Origin: Halobellus ruber | GTDB lineage: Archaea; Halobacteriota; Halobacteria; Halobacteriales; Haloferacaceae | Reading direction: 5' to 3' | Length of the DNA stretch: 64,000 nucleotides | Assembly: GCF_014212355.1 (NCBI RefSeq) | Contig: NZ_JACKXD010000001.1 | Span: forward strand, 829,143 to 893,142 | Shown here: one piece after another, positions 34,517 to 43,040 of the stretch | Numbering within the stretch: the first letter of the stretch is position 1 | Layout: each line of letters begins with the position of its first letter | Program-made: the position numbers and the translations under genes | The notes under the pieces: model-generated | The model's database searches: none | Told to the model about the DNA's origin: nothing | What the model saw: the letters and a program-made list of their open reading frames with translations, nothing else

Positions 34517-35466
34517 CGAGGTCCCGAACCGCAGTCCGGTCGGGGAGCGGATCCGAGAGCCGACCGTCGCGGTACGAGTTCTCCACCGTCCGGCTGACGT
34601 TCCGGAGCGGCGGCGACCGGTGCGTGGGCCGGCTTTACCGCCCGGATCGGCCGTCGAACCCGCCGCTCGTCGTCCTCGCCGGCGGCCCCGTCGGGTCGGG
34701 CGGCCGACCGCTCGCGCCGTACGCTGAGCGGCTCGCGGCGGCCGGCTATACGGCCTTCTACTTCGACTTCCGACACGCCGGCGACAGCGGGGGCGAGCCC
34801 CGGAACCTGGTGTCGCCGGCACGGCAACGCACGGACTGGGAGGCGGCGCTCGCGGGGCTCCGCGGCCGCGGGGACGTCGCGACCGAGGACACCGTGTTGT
34901 GGGGTGTCGGCCTCGCGGCCGAGGGTGCCGTCGCCGTCGCCGCCGCCGACCCCCGGATTGCCGGCGTCGTCGCGGGGACGCCGATCCTCTCGGGACGGGC
35001 GTTCCTCCGGGAGCGGGGGCTGGGCTTCCTCGCGGGCGGCCTCCTCGCGGGCGCTCGCGACCGGCTCGGATCCTTCGTGGGTCGCCCGTATTCCCTCCCC
35101 GTGGCCGCGGGCGGCGCCGACGACGCCGGACGGTTCGCGCTGGTGTCGACGCCGAGCGCCTCCCGGGGGTACCGACGCCTGGCCGACGAGGGGTGGGACA
35201 ACCGGCTACCGGGCCGGTCGATCCCCGCGCTGTGGCGACACACCGGGAGCGACGACCGGTCCCGACCCACCTGTCCGGTGCTCCTCGTCGGCGGCACGCG
35301 CGACGACGTCGCCGGCACCGACGCGGCCGCCGAGGCCGCCGAATCGCTGCCGGACGCGACGCTGGTCCGGCTGCCGGCGGGACACTTCGACATCTACGAC
35401 GGCGAGGGGTTCGAGCGGTGTCTCCGCCACGGGCTCGCGTTCGTAGACGCCACGGTGCGTCGGTGA
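34513..35466 (+). CDS. alpha/beta-hydrolase-fold protein lacking the usual nucleophile elbow
   Basis: Protein of 317 residues starting at GTG 34513 inside the preceding stop codon. The fold signature is clear: strand/oxyanion LVVLAGGPVGSGGRPLAPYAERLAAAGY, YFDFRHAGDSGG, and the C-terminal acid/His region CPVLLVGGTRDDVAG and LPAGHFDIYDG. The nucleophile elbow, normally G-x-S-x-G, reads WGVGLAAEGAV, with no serine or cysteine at the expected position. It may be catalytically inactive, use another residue, or bind a ligand. Coupled to the upstream hypothetical gene. Confidence 0.85.
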   Translation: MTRSRTAVRSGSGSESRPSRYEFSTVRLTFRSGGDRCVGRLYRPDRPSNPPLVVLAGGPVGSGGRPLAPYAERLAAAGYTAFYFDFRHAGDSGGEPRNLVSPARQRTDWEAALAGLRGRGDVATEDTVLWGVGLAAEGAVAVAAADPRIAGVVAGTPILSGRAFLRERGLGFLAGGLLAGARDRLGSFVGRPYSLPVAAGGADDAGRFALVSTPSASRGYRRLADEGWDNRLPGRSIPALWRHTGSDDRSRPTCPVLLVGGTRDDVAGTDAAAEAAESLPDATLVRLPAGHFDIYDGEGFERCLRHGLAFVDATVRR

Positions 35467-35502
35467 GCGGTTCGGCGCGATACAGTCCACACAGTCGAGC
35501 GG

Positions 35503-35904
35503 CTACTCCGCCGACAGCGGCACCGTCACGACCGGCCGGTCCGTCCGCCGGAGGATCCGCTGGGCGGTGCTGCCGAACACCATACGAGCGGCGGGGCCCC
35601 GCTGGCGGATCCCAATCACGAGTTCGTCGGCGTCGACCTCCTCGGCGACTCCGAGCACGTCCTCGACGGGCTCGTTCCCGCGGACGAGCTGTCGGGTTTC
35701 GACCGTCGCGAATCCCCCGAGCCGGGAGAAGATCACGCTCAGCGCCTCCTCGCCGTCCCTGACGTCCCGGCTGTCGGTCTCGTCCTCGCCGGGCAGGGAG
35801 TTGACGGCGTGGAGTTCGTCCGCCCCGTCGACCCGGTCGAACAGGTAATCGCAGAGCCGGGCGCTCGTGTCGACGTGGTCGGTGGCGACGACGAAAGTGG
35901 TCAT
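35503..35904 (-). CDS. universal stress protein (UspA family)
   Basis: Cytoplasmic protein of 133 residues with the Usp fold: MTTFVVATDHVDTSARLCDYL at the start, DADELVIGIRQRGPAARMVFGSTAQRILRRTDRPVVTV at the end. The G-2x-G-9x-G(S/T) ATP-binding loop is present in modified form (IRQRGPAARMVFGSTAQ). Convergent with the hydrolase gene. Role in stress adaptation inferred from the family. Confidence 0.9.
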   Translation of the reverse strand: MTTFVVATDHVDTSARLCDYLFDRVDGADELHAVNSLPGEDETDSRDVRDGEEALSVIFSRLGGFATVETRQLVRGNEPVEDVLGVAEEVDADELVIGIRQRGPAARMVFGSTAQRILRRTDRPVVTVPLSAE

Positions 35905-36020
35905 ATCCGAACCTCAGTCGGCGCGGACAAAAACCCACCCGTGAAGCCAAATCGGCTCCGGCCCGGACTAGGCCGGTGGACGTACCTGCGGTGGGACCCC
36001 GACAGCGTCGGCTACTCGCT

Positions 36021-36555
36021 CTACATGTCCCGATCGAAATCGGATCCCCTATCAGGACCGCTGCGCCCTCCACCCCTCTGCCCGCCCTCCCGCCGCAGCA
36101 ACAGCGCCGCCGGTATCGACAGGAGCACGCCGGCGACGAACGGTGACCAGTAGAGCAGGGTGCAGGCCGCCGCCGCGAGCGGCGGGTTGATCGTCCGCCC
36201 GAGGCTTCCGGCGCCCTGGGTCGCCCCGGACGCCGAGCCCTGTCGGCTCCCTCCGAGACGATCGCCGCGAGCCCGAAGACGATCCAGGCGACGCCCGCGA
36301 CGCCAACCGACACCATCAGGACCGGCCGCCGACCCCGTTCCTCCGAGAGCCGGCCGAGCACCGGCGCGGCCCCGAACTGCGCAAGCGCGTACGACGCGGC
36401 CAACAGCCCGATGAACGCGTCGCTGACGCCGAACGACCGGACGTAGAAGGGGAGAATCGGAATGACGATCCCGAACCCGACCGGGTCGATGAACACGATC
36501 GCCGCGACGACGCCGGACCCGCGTCCCGACTCGTCGCCGCTTCAGCGGACGCCAC
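36021..36555 (-). pseudogene. MFS transporter, internally deleted and frameshifted
   Basis: Reading the minus strand: a possible start MASAEAATSRDAGP (GTG at 36555) in one frame, then in another frame VFIDPVGFGIVIPILPFYVRSFGVSD and LGRLSEERGRRPVLMVSVGVAG (the conserved loop 2-3 motif of MFS drug-efflux pumps). Then, near 36240, a jump in yet another frame to GATQGAGSLGRTINPPLAAA and FVAGVLLSIPAALLLRREGG, which is the far C-terminal part. About 200 residues of the middle are missing and there are at least two frame changes, so no functional transporter can be made. Confidence 0.82.
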
Positions 36556-36652
36556 TGCTGTGCTCTACCGATCCGGGACGGTTTACGGGCGTCGGGTCGG
36601 ATCGGCGATCCGGTTGTGTCCGGCTCGGCTCCAGGCTGTGGACTTCCAACAC

Positions 36653-37519
36653 TCAGACGATCACGAGCCACGCCAGCAGGACGGCCAGCCCCCCGATCGA
36701 CGTAGAGGCGACCGCGTGGAGGCGGAGCCGGTCGAGGAGGGCGTGGGCGTCCCCGGAGACGGAGAGCAGGTCGTGGACCTCGCTCCCGATCTCGCATCGG
36801 GGCAGGAAGTCCATCGCGACGTGGAGGAAGACGCCGGCGGCGAACCCGAACACGAGCCCGCGGACCGGGCCCGCAGCCGGCAGCGCGATCAGCGAGGAGG
36901 CGATCCCCGCGATCCCGACGCCCGTCGCGGGTACCAGGAGCACCGACGGCCGCCGACCGGCGTCGACGAGGCGTCGCGCGGCGGCATAGCCCGCCGGCCC
37001 CTTGTGGGAGACGATCGCGAGCCCCAACAACACGCCAAGCTCCGGCATGTTCCCGTAGATGATCCCGATGATCGCGCCGGCCGAAAAGGCGTGTGCGGTC
37101 AGTTCGGCGACGGTCCGGTCCATCGGGAGGTCCATATGCGCGAGCCGGTGGCCGATCGAGTGGGACGCAAACCCGGCCAGAAGTCCGAACGCGATCCCAA
37201 ATCCGCCCCACCGTGGGTGCTGGCCGATGGCCTGCGGGATCAAGAAGACGGCCGCGCTCGTCACCATCGCACCCGCGGCCAACCCGTAGCCCCACACCAA
37301 CCCGCCGGCGCTTCGCTCCCCGGTCCGGGCGCCGAGCGGCACCGCAGCCGCCATCGCGAGGAACGCGATCCACGAGATCCCCACCAGCTTCTCCCCGCCG
37401 GTCGTCCCCGTGACGACGGCGAAGACCGACAGCGCCGCGAGCACGAGCGTCGCGACCACGCCGATCCGTGAGATCCCCGTGATAGTATGAACATATCCGC
37501 CTCGATTAATAACGCTCAC
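36653..37519 (-). CDS. ZIP-family metal cation transporter
   Basis: Integral membrane protein of 288 residues with eight hydrophobic segments. The ZIP signature lies in TM4-5: AELTAHAFSAGAIIGIIYGN and LGLAIVSHKGPAGYAAARR (His and Glu metal ligands), preceded by a His-bearing segment ASHSIGHRLAHMDLP. It imports zinc or related divalent metals. GTG at 37519 is taken as start because a TATA-like GGATTTATTAAAATC lies about 26 bases upstream, which would make it leaderless. GTTAACGTGAGCGTTAT at that point is a possible metal-repressor site. Confidence 0.9.
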   Translation of the reverse strand: MSVINRGGYVHTITGISRIGVVATLVLAALSVFAVVTGTTGGEKLVGISWIAFLAMAAAVPLGARTGERSAGGLVWGYGLAAGAMVTSAAVFLIPQAIGQHPRWGGFGIAFGLLAGFASHSIGHRLAHMDLPMDRTVAELTAHAFSAGAIIGIIYGNMPELGVLLGLAIVSHKGPAGYAAARRLVDAGRRPSVLLVPATGVGIAGIASSLIALPAAGPVRGLVFGFAAGVFLHVAMDFLPRCEIGSEVHDLLSVSGDAHALLDRLRLHAVASTSIGGLAVLLAWLVIV

Positions 37520-37591
37520 GTTAACATCGAATCGGGTGATTTTAATAAATCCATCGGAGCGTCGGCCGGGACGGTGCAGAGAACGGCCGAC

Positions 37592-38305
37592 TCACCGGGA
37601 TCGCGTCGCGCGCTTCCAGGTCCGGAGGTCCACGCGCTCGCCGTCGATCCCCTCGGCATCGGCCTCGCTCGCCGCCCAGACGAACATCGGCGCGACGTCT
37701 TCGGGGTCGCGGCCGCCGGGGCCGCTGAGGTCGCTTTCGACCATCCCGGGGTCGACGACTGCCGCCGTCTGGGGCACGTCGACCGAGAACTGCCTGACCA
37801 GCCCCTCGACGGCCGCCTTCGAGACGGCGTAGGCGCCCATCCCCGCCTTGGGGTCGTTCGCGATCGACCCCGACGGGACCAGAAGCCGCCCCGAATCGGG
37901 CATCACGCCGTGGGCCTCCTTCGCGACCGCGAAGACGCCCCGGAGGTTGGTTGCGAGCGTATCGTCGAACCGTTCGTAGGGCTCGTTTTCGATCGGCATC
38001 TTGCCGGGCGTGCCGTGGTTGACGCCGGCGTTTGCGACCACGATGTCGATGGCGTCGCGGTCGCCCGCCCGGATCGCGGCGTCGACTACGTCCACGACTT
38101 CGCGTTCCGACTGCACGTCGGCGACCACGCCCTCGACGTGGCCGTCGGCGTCTGCGTTCGCTTCGGATACGGCCGCATCGAGCGCTTCCTCGTCGCGGGC
38201 ACAGCCCACGACCGTCGCGCCCTCCGCGGCGAAGCCAGCAAGCAGCGCGCGCCCGATTCCGCGGCTCGTCCCCGTCACGAGGACCGTCGCGTCGGTGAGT
38301 TCCAT
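37592..38305 (-). CDS. SDR-family oxidoreductase
   Basis: Short-chain dehydrogenase of 237 residues. Cofactor-binding TGTSRGIGRA (9-18), DVQSE, VANAGVN (NAG motif), catalytic Ser in LLVPSGSIAND and YxxxK as AYAVSKAAVEG. A 3-oxoacyl-ACP/alcohol dehydrogenase-like enzyme of unknown substrate. ATG at 38305, 25-35 bases from a TATA-like GAATATTTACC on this strand, so leaderless. It lies back to back with the carotenoid gene crtD, but no functional link is evident. Confidence 0.92.
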   Translation of the reverse strand: MELTDATVLVTGTSRGIGRALLAGFAAEGATVVGCARDEEALDAAVSEANADADGHVEGVVADVQSEREVVDVVDAAIRAGDRDAIDIVVANAGVNHGTPGKMPIENEPYERFDDTLATNLRGVFAVAKEAHGVMPDSGRLLVPSGSIANDPKAGMGAYAVSKAAVEGLVRQFSVDVPQTAAVVDPGMVESDLSGPGGRDPEDVAPMFVWAASEADAEGIDGERVDLRTWKRATRSR

Positions 38306-38329
38306 ACCCGCGGTAGGGAGCGATCACGG

Positions 38330-38392
38330 GTAAATATTCTCGCCGTTCGATCTCCGGGCTCCACCCCGCTCGCCGGTCAGTCGTTTTATACC
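38330..38392. promoter_or_regulatory. divergent promoters of the SDR gene and crtD
   Basis: The 108-base region between the two starts holds GAATATTTACC on the minus strand (38330-38340) for the SDR gene and CGTTTTATACCG on the plus strand (38380-38391) for crtD, each about 27 bases from its ATG. Shared control is possible but not shown. Confidence 0.5.
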
Positions 38393-38413
38393 GATCACGT
38401 CCCAAGCCGACGT

Positions 38414-39916
38414 ATGAACTCCCTCTCTGACCTCCGATCGCTCGACGGGTCGGACGTCGTCGTGATCGGCGGCGGCTTCGGCGGCCTCTCGACTGCCTGC
38501 TATCTGGCCGATGCGGGTGCGGACGTGACGCTTCTGGAGAAAAACGAGCAGCTGGGGGGCCGGGCGAGCCGCCTCGAAGTCGACGGGTTCCGGTTCGATA
38601 TGGGGCCGTCGTGGTACCTGATGCCGGACGTCTTCGAGCGGTTCTTCGGGCACTTCGGCCGCGAGCCCTCGGAGTACTACGAACTCACGCGGCTCGACCC
38701 CCACTACCGGATCTTCTTCAAGGACGGCGACCGCGTGGATATGGTCCCCGACCTCGAGGCCAACAGGGAGACCTTCGAGTCCTACGAGCCGGGGGCCGGC
38801 GAGCGGTTCGACGAGTACCTGGAGAAGTCGAAACAGAACTACGAGGTGGGAATGGAACATTTCGTCTACGAGGACCGAAACTCCATTACGGACTTCCTCG
38901 ACTGGAACGTCGCCAAGAACGCCCGGGGGCTGTCGCTGATCGGGTCGATGCAGGACCACGTCGAGAAGTACTTCGATCACCCGAAACTCCAGCAGATCAT
39001 GCAGTACACGCTGGTGTTCCTCGGCGGTGCGCCGAACAACACGCCCGCGCTGTACAACCTGATGAGCCACGTCGATTTCAATATGGGCGTCTACTACCCC
39101 GAAAACGGGCTGGGCGGCGTCGTCGACGGCGTGGTCGAACTCGGCGAGGAACTCGGCGTCGACTTCCGGACCGACGCCCCCGCCGCCGAAATCAAGGGCC
39201 GGGAGGGCGCGTTCGTCACCCGGACCGAGGACGGCGAGGAATTCTACTCCGATTACGTCGTCAGCAACGCCGACTACCGCCACACCGAGATGGAGTTGCT
39301 CCCGCCCGAGAAACGGCAGTACGACGCCGACTACTGGGGCTCCCGCACCTACGCCCCCTCGGCGTTTCTCCTGTATCTCGGCGTTGAGGGCGACGTCGAC
39401 CCGCTTGCACACCACTCGCTGGTGCTTCCCACCGACTGGGACGACCACTTCGAGACCATCTTCGAGGACCCCGCCTGGCCTGATGACCCCGCGTACTACC
39501 TGTGTGTCCCGTCCCAGACCGACGACGAGGTCGCACCCGACGGCCACTCGAACCTCTTTGCCCTCGTGCCGGTCGCGGCCGGCCTGGAGGACACCCCCGA
39601 ACTCCGCCAGACGTACCGTGATCTCGTGTTGGACGACATCGCGGCGAACACCGGCGTCGACCTCCGCGATCGGATCGTCGTCGAGGAGCGGTTCTGCGTG
39701 AACGACTTCGCCGACCGGTACAACAGCACCCAAGGCACCGCCCTCGGCCTCGCGCACACCCTCAGACAGACCGCGCTGTTCCGGCCGTCGCACCGCTCGT
39801 CGGCCGTCGACGGGCTCTACTTCACCGGGGCGTTCACGACGCCGGGGATCGGCGTGCCGATGTGTCTGATCAGCGGCCAACTGACGGCCGAGGCGATGGC
39901 CGAAAGCGTCGCGTAA
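38414..39916 (+). CDS. crtD: carotenoid 3,4-desaturase (CrtI/CrtD family)
   Basis: FAD-dependent phytoene-desaturase-type enzyme of 500 residues. Dinucleotide site VVVIGGGFGGLSTACYLADAGADVTLLEKNEQLGGRASR at 17-55; C-terminal FAD motif LYFTGAFTTPGIGVPMCLISGQ. In haloarchaea the crtD-lyeJ-cruF trio converts lycopene to C50 bacterioruberin; CrtD introduces the 3,4 double bonds. That role is inferred from the following two genes; as a CrtI homologue it could also desaturate phytoene. ATG 38414 with TATA box 27 bases upstream. Confidence 0.92.
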   Translation: MNSLSDLRSLDGSDVVVIGGGFGGLSTACYLADAGADVTLLEKNEQLGGRASRLEVDGFRFDMGPSWYLMPDVFERFFGHFGREPSEYYELTRLDPHYRIFFKDGDRVDMVPDLEANRETFESYEPGAGERFDEYLEKSKQNYEVGMEHFVYEDRNSITDFLDWNVAKNARGLSLIGSMQDHVEKYFDHPKLQQIMQYTLVFLGGAPNNTPALYNLMSHVDFNMGVYYPENGLGGVVDGVVELGEELGVDFRTDAPAAEIKGREGAFVTRTEDGEEFYSDYVVSNADYRHTEMELLPPEKRQYDADYWGSRTYAPSAFLLYLGVEGDVDPLAHHSLVLPTDWDDHFETIFEDPAWPDDPAYYLCVPSQTDDEVAPDGHSNLFALVPVAAGLEDTPELRQTYRDLVLDDIAANTGVDLRDRIVVEERFCVNDFADRYNSTQGTALGLAHTLRQTALFRPSHRSSAVDGLYFTGAFTTPGIGVPMCLISGQLTAEAMAESVA

Positions 39917-39919
39917 GGG

Positions 39920-40756
39920 ATGCTCGGGCGACTCCGGTATCTCCTAACGCTGTCGCGGCCGCGATTCTGGCTCTACCTCGCCGGCCCCATCGCCGTCGCG
40001 GTGCCGTTCGGCGTGAGCTCCCCGGACGGCCTGTTCTCCCCGGTCACGCTCCCGCTTTTCGCGTACTTCCTGCTCCCCGCGAACGTCTTCCTCTACGGCA
40101 TCAACGACGTCTTCGACGCCGACGTCGACGTCGAGAACCCCAAGAAGGACGACCGGGAGGCGCGGTGGCAGGGGGACCCGCTGGTGAGCGCCCTCATCGT
40201 CGCCTCGGGGCTCCTCGGCCTCGCGACGTTCGCGCTGACGCCACGGGTTTCGTGGCCGTACCTCGCGGGCTTCTTCTTTCTCGCCGCCCAGTACTCCGCG
40301 CCGCCGTTGCGGTTCAAGACGACGCCCGTCGCCGACTCGGTCTCGAACGGACTGTACATCCTGCCTGGGGCCGCGGCCTACGCGGCGGTCTCCGGGACCC
40401 ATCCGCCGCTCGCGGCGCTTGCGGGCGCGTGGCTCTGGACGATGGGGATGCACACCTTCTCGGCGATTCCGGACATCGAGCCGGACCGGGAGGCGGGCAT
40501 CCGGACGACTGCGACCGTCCTAGGGGAGCGGCTGACCTACGGCTACTGTCTGCTGTGTTGGCTCGCCGCCGCGGCCGTGTTCGCCGTCGTCGACGTCCGG
40601 ATCGGGCTGTTGCTGGTGGCGTACCCGGTCGTCGTGTTCGCGGTCTTTCGCTCGGACGTCGACGTCGAACGGGCGTACTGGTGGTACCCCGCGATCAACA
40701 CCGCCGTGGGAACGCTTTTGACGCTCGGCGCGCTCTGGAGGCTGCTCTATGCGTGA
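39920..40756 (+). CDS. lyeJ: lycopene elongase / 1,2-hydratase (UbiA prenyltransferase)
   Basis: Membrane prenyltransferase of 278 residues with about eight hydrophobic helices. The two Asp-rich diphosphate/Mg motifs are GINDVFDADVDVENPKKDDREA and AIPDIEPDREAGIRTTATVLG. It adds C5 units to lycopene and hydrates the 1,2 bonds to give dihydrobisanhydrobacterioruberin. Begins 3 bases after the crtD stop and overlaps cruF by 8 bases. Confidence 0.93.
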   Translation: MLGRLRYLLTLSRPRFWLYLAGPIAVAVPFGVSSPDGLFSPVTLPLFAYFLLPANVFLYGINDVFDADVDVENPKKDDREARWQGDPLVSALIVASGLLGLATFALTPRVSWPYLAGFFFLAAQYSAPPLRFKTTPVADSVSNGLYILPGAAAYAAVSGTHPPLAALAGAWLWTMGMHTFSAIPDIEPDREAGIRTTATVLGERLTYGYCLLCWLAAAAVFAVVDVRIGLLLVAYPVVVFAVFRSDVDVERAYWWYPAINTAVGTLLTLGALWRLLYA

Positions 40757-41633
40757 GACGGGCGTCGCGGCGCTGGCCGACCGGGTCCCGGAGAGCCGCG
40801 CGGAGTGGGAGGCGCGACTGGAGCGACTCGTCAGGGAGAACCGGTTCACCATCTCGGTGTTCTTCCCGCTGAACGGGATCGTCCTGCTGCTCGCAAGCGC
40901 GGAAGGTCTGCTCCCACCCCCGCTCGCGTTCAACGGGCTGTTGATCCTGCTGGGGACCGCCGTGATGCGGTCGCCGCTCGTGGCGGGGTTGCTCCGCGCC
41001 ACCGACCGGCGGGCGGCCGCGGGGGTCGGACTCCTGATCCTCTACTCCTACGCCGTCGAGTACGCCGGCGTTCACACCGGTGTTCCCTACGGGGAGTTCT
41101 TCTACGGCGTCGACCTCGGGCCGACCGTTCTCGGCGTCCCGCTGGGGCTCCCGATCTTCTTCGTCCCGATCGTGATGAACGCGTACCTGCTGTGTCTCCT
41201 CTTGCTCGGCGACCGCGCCCGGGTCGCAGCCGTCAGGCTGCTCGCGGTGATCGCGACGGTGGTGACGATGGACGTGGTCTTGGATCCCGGCGCGGTCGCG
41301 CTGGGCTTCTGGGTGTACCCGAACGGCGGCGTCTTCTACGGCGTGCCGCTCTCGAACTACGCCGGGTGGATCCTCTCGGCGACCGTCGCGGTTCTCGCCT
41401 TGGATTGGGGGTACGACCACGACGCGCTCGTCGACCGGCTCGATGCGTGTGAGTTCCTGCTGGACGATCTGGTCTCGTTCGTCATCCTGTGGGGGGGAAT
41501 CAACGCGTGGTTCGGTAACTGGATCGCGGTCGCCGTCGCAGGGTTGTTCGCAGCAGGACTGATCAAAGCTGACCGGTTCGACGCGCCGACCCGGGGGGCG
41601 CCGTGGCGCGGGGGCTCGGACCGGCAACGGTAG
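40749..41633 (+). CDS. cruF: bisanhydrobacterioruberin hydratase
   Basis: Integral membrane protein of 294 residues with about seven helices. LIFY-type motifs such as LLILYSYAVEYAGVHTGVPYGEFFYG and the Asp-containing VVTMDVVLDPGAVALGFWVYPNGG match the CruF/COG2324 carotenoid hydratases, which add water at the psi ends to finish bacterioruberin. Translationally coupled to lyeJ. Convergent with crtB, 5 bases apart, so all four pigment genes lie together. Confidence 0.92.
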   Translation: MRETGVAALADRVPESRAEWEARLERLVRENRFTISVFFPLNGIVLLLASAEGLLPPPLAFNGLLILLGTAVMRSPLVAGLLRATDRRAAAGVGLLILYSYAVEYAGVHTGVPYGEFFYGVDLGPTVLGVPLGLPIFFVPIVMNAYLLCLLLLGDRARVAAVRLLAVIATVVTMDVVLDPGAVALGFWVYPNGGVFYGVPLSNYAGWILSATVAVLALDWGYDHDALVDRLDACEFLLDDLVSFVILWGGINAWFGNWIAVAVAGLFAAGLIKADRFDAPTRGAPWRGGSDRQR

Positions 41634-41638
41634 GCCGG

Positions 41639-42670
41639 CTACTCGCTTCTCGTGAAGCTGCGGAGCCACCCCGTCACACGCCCGCCGACGCGGCCCGCGC
41701 CGAACCACGAGGTCCGGCCGCGTGAAGGGCCGGAGTGGCCCGGATCCCGTGTGGTGTCGCCGTCCTCGGGGTACGGGACCACGCTCACCCGCCGGAACAC
41801 CGCGACGGGGTCGCGTTCGAACGCCCAGTACAGCCGGGTCTTTGCGACCAGAAACAGCTTCCGCGGCGTCGACAGCGACGGCGTCGTCGCGAGCACGTCG
41901 CAGTCCCGTTTCCGGATCTCGCGGTGGTGATCGGCGTACAGCACCGCCGCGAGCAACACCGCGAACTGGCAGTCCTCGGGGAGGTATTTGATCCCCTCGA
42001 CGCCCTCGCGGTAGAGCGCCTCCGCCCGGTGGAGTTCCTCCTCCATCGCCGCGCGGAACCGCTCGTCGTACTCGAAGTTCAGCACCTGTTCCTCGGTCAC
42101 GCCGTGTTTTCGCAGCGTCTCGAGTGGCAGGTAGATGCGGTCCCGTTCGACCACGTCCTCCCGGACGTCCCGGAGGAAGTTCGAGAGCTGGAACGCCTCC
42201 CCGAGGGCGGTCGCGTGCGGCATCGCCTCCGCCGCCCGCGGCGTCTCCATAATCTCGGTCATCATCCGGCCGACCGCGGCGGCCGACCCGTCCATGTACG
42301 CCTCCAAGTCCTCGTAGGTCTCATAGCGGTCGGTGTCGACGTCTTCGAGCATCGCGTCGATGAACGCGTCGACGTCCTCGCGGGGGATGTCGTGGGCCTC
42401 CCGGAGTTCGGCGAAGGCGTCTAAAACGGGGTCGTCGGTCGCCTCCTCCCCGAGCGCCTGCAGGCGGAGCTCTTCGAGCCGGCGCCGCTGCTCCGGCGGC
42501 GGGGCGGTGTCGGCGGCGTCGACGACCTCGTCGGCCACACGGAAGAACGCGTACAGCACGTACGTCGCGTGCCGAACGCGCTCGGGGAGTACCCGGGTCG
42601 CGAGGTGGAAGGTCTTCCCGGTGCGGCGCTGGATCGCCTTGCTCCTTCGGATCTGGTCCTGTTCGACCAT
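41639..42670 (-). CDS. crtB: phytoene synthase
   Basis: Head-to-head condensation of two GGPP to phytoene, the entry to carotenoids. It has 343 residues. Asp-rich motifs DEVVDAAD (46-53) and NFLRDVREDVVERDRIYLPLE are the two metal-diphosphate sites of squalene/phytoene synthases. TFHLATRVLPERVR at the start is typical. The C-terminal 45 residues (SVVPYPEDGD.. to SFTRSE) are a charged variable tail. Two TATA-like boxes and a perfect palindrome lie upstream. Confidence 0.95.
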   Translation of the reverse strand: MVEQDQIRRSKAIQRRTGKTFHLATRVLPERVRHATYVLYAFFRVADEVVDAADTAPPPEQRRRLEELRLQALGEEATDDPVLDAFAELREAHDIPREDVDAFIDAMLEDVDTDRYETYEDLEAYMDGSAAAVGRMMTEIMETPRAAEAMPHATALGEAFQLSNFLRDVREDVVERDRIYLPLETLRKHGVTEEQVLNFEYDERFRAAMEEELHRAEALYREGVEGIKYLPEDCQFAVLLAAVLYADHHREIRKRDCDVLATTPSLSTPRKLFLVAKTRLYWAFERDPVAVFRRVSVVPYPEDGDTTRDPGHSGPSRGRTSWFGAGRVGGRVTGWLRSFTRSE

Positions 42671-42746
42671 CGTTAGCGGTTACACGTCAGGGCGGCTACT
42701 CGCCGTCGCATCCGACCACGCATCTATCGTTCGTAGTTCGGACTGA

Positions 42747-42819
42747 ATTCATATAACCCTTCGTGCCGAGGAACGACCGGACCGCAGTACTGCGGCCACC
42801 AGATTTATAAGTGGTTTCG
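42747..42819 (-). promoter_or_regulatory. crtB upstream region: two TATA-like boxes and a 14-bp palindrome
   Basis: On the minus strand, CACTTATAAATC (42811-42818 core) lies farther from crtB and GGGTTATATGAATTC (about 42744-42758) nearer. Between them is the perfect palindrome CCGCAGTACTGCGG (42782-42795). The proximal box would give a transcript with a leader of about 55 bases. The palindrome is a candidate operator; it might alternatively end the zinc-finger transcript. Confidence 0.45.
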
Positions 42820-42834
42820 GGTTCGGTTGTCGGA

Positions 42835-42975
42835 TCACCAAAACGTATCACTGCAGTCGTACACGACCCCGTGTTCGGGGCAGACGTACTTACAATGCCG
42901 GTGGGCCATCGGCCGGTCACAGATCGGACAGGGGCGTCCCGGCGCGACCGTCGTGGAGTCGTTCGATCCGCTCAC
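42835..42975 (-). CDS. 46-residue CPxC zinc-finger protein
   Basis: Small gene read on the minus strand from GTG (complement of 42973-42975) to TGA at 42835. The product starts MSGSNDSTTVAPGRPCPICD and ends GVVYDCSDTFW. Cysteines 16, 19, 28 and 32, with a fifth at 41, fit a zinc ribbon (PCPIC and HRHCKYVC). The C-terminal PEHGVVYDCSDTFW looks familiar to me from haloarchaeal small zinc-finger proteins, several of which affect swarming or stress in Haloferax. It lies between nrdJ and crtB on the same strand, 65 bases after nrdJ. Function here is unknown. Confidence 0.8.
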   Translation of the reverse strand: MSGSNDSTTVAPGRPCPICDRPMAHRHCKYVCPEHGVVYDCSDTFW

Positions 42976-43040
42976 TGGTGTACAGGGCGTGGCAACCGAC
43001 AAGAAGGTTCGCGTCCCGGGCTGCTACCGGGCCGTCGCGC

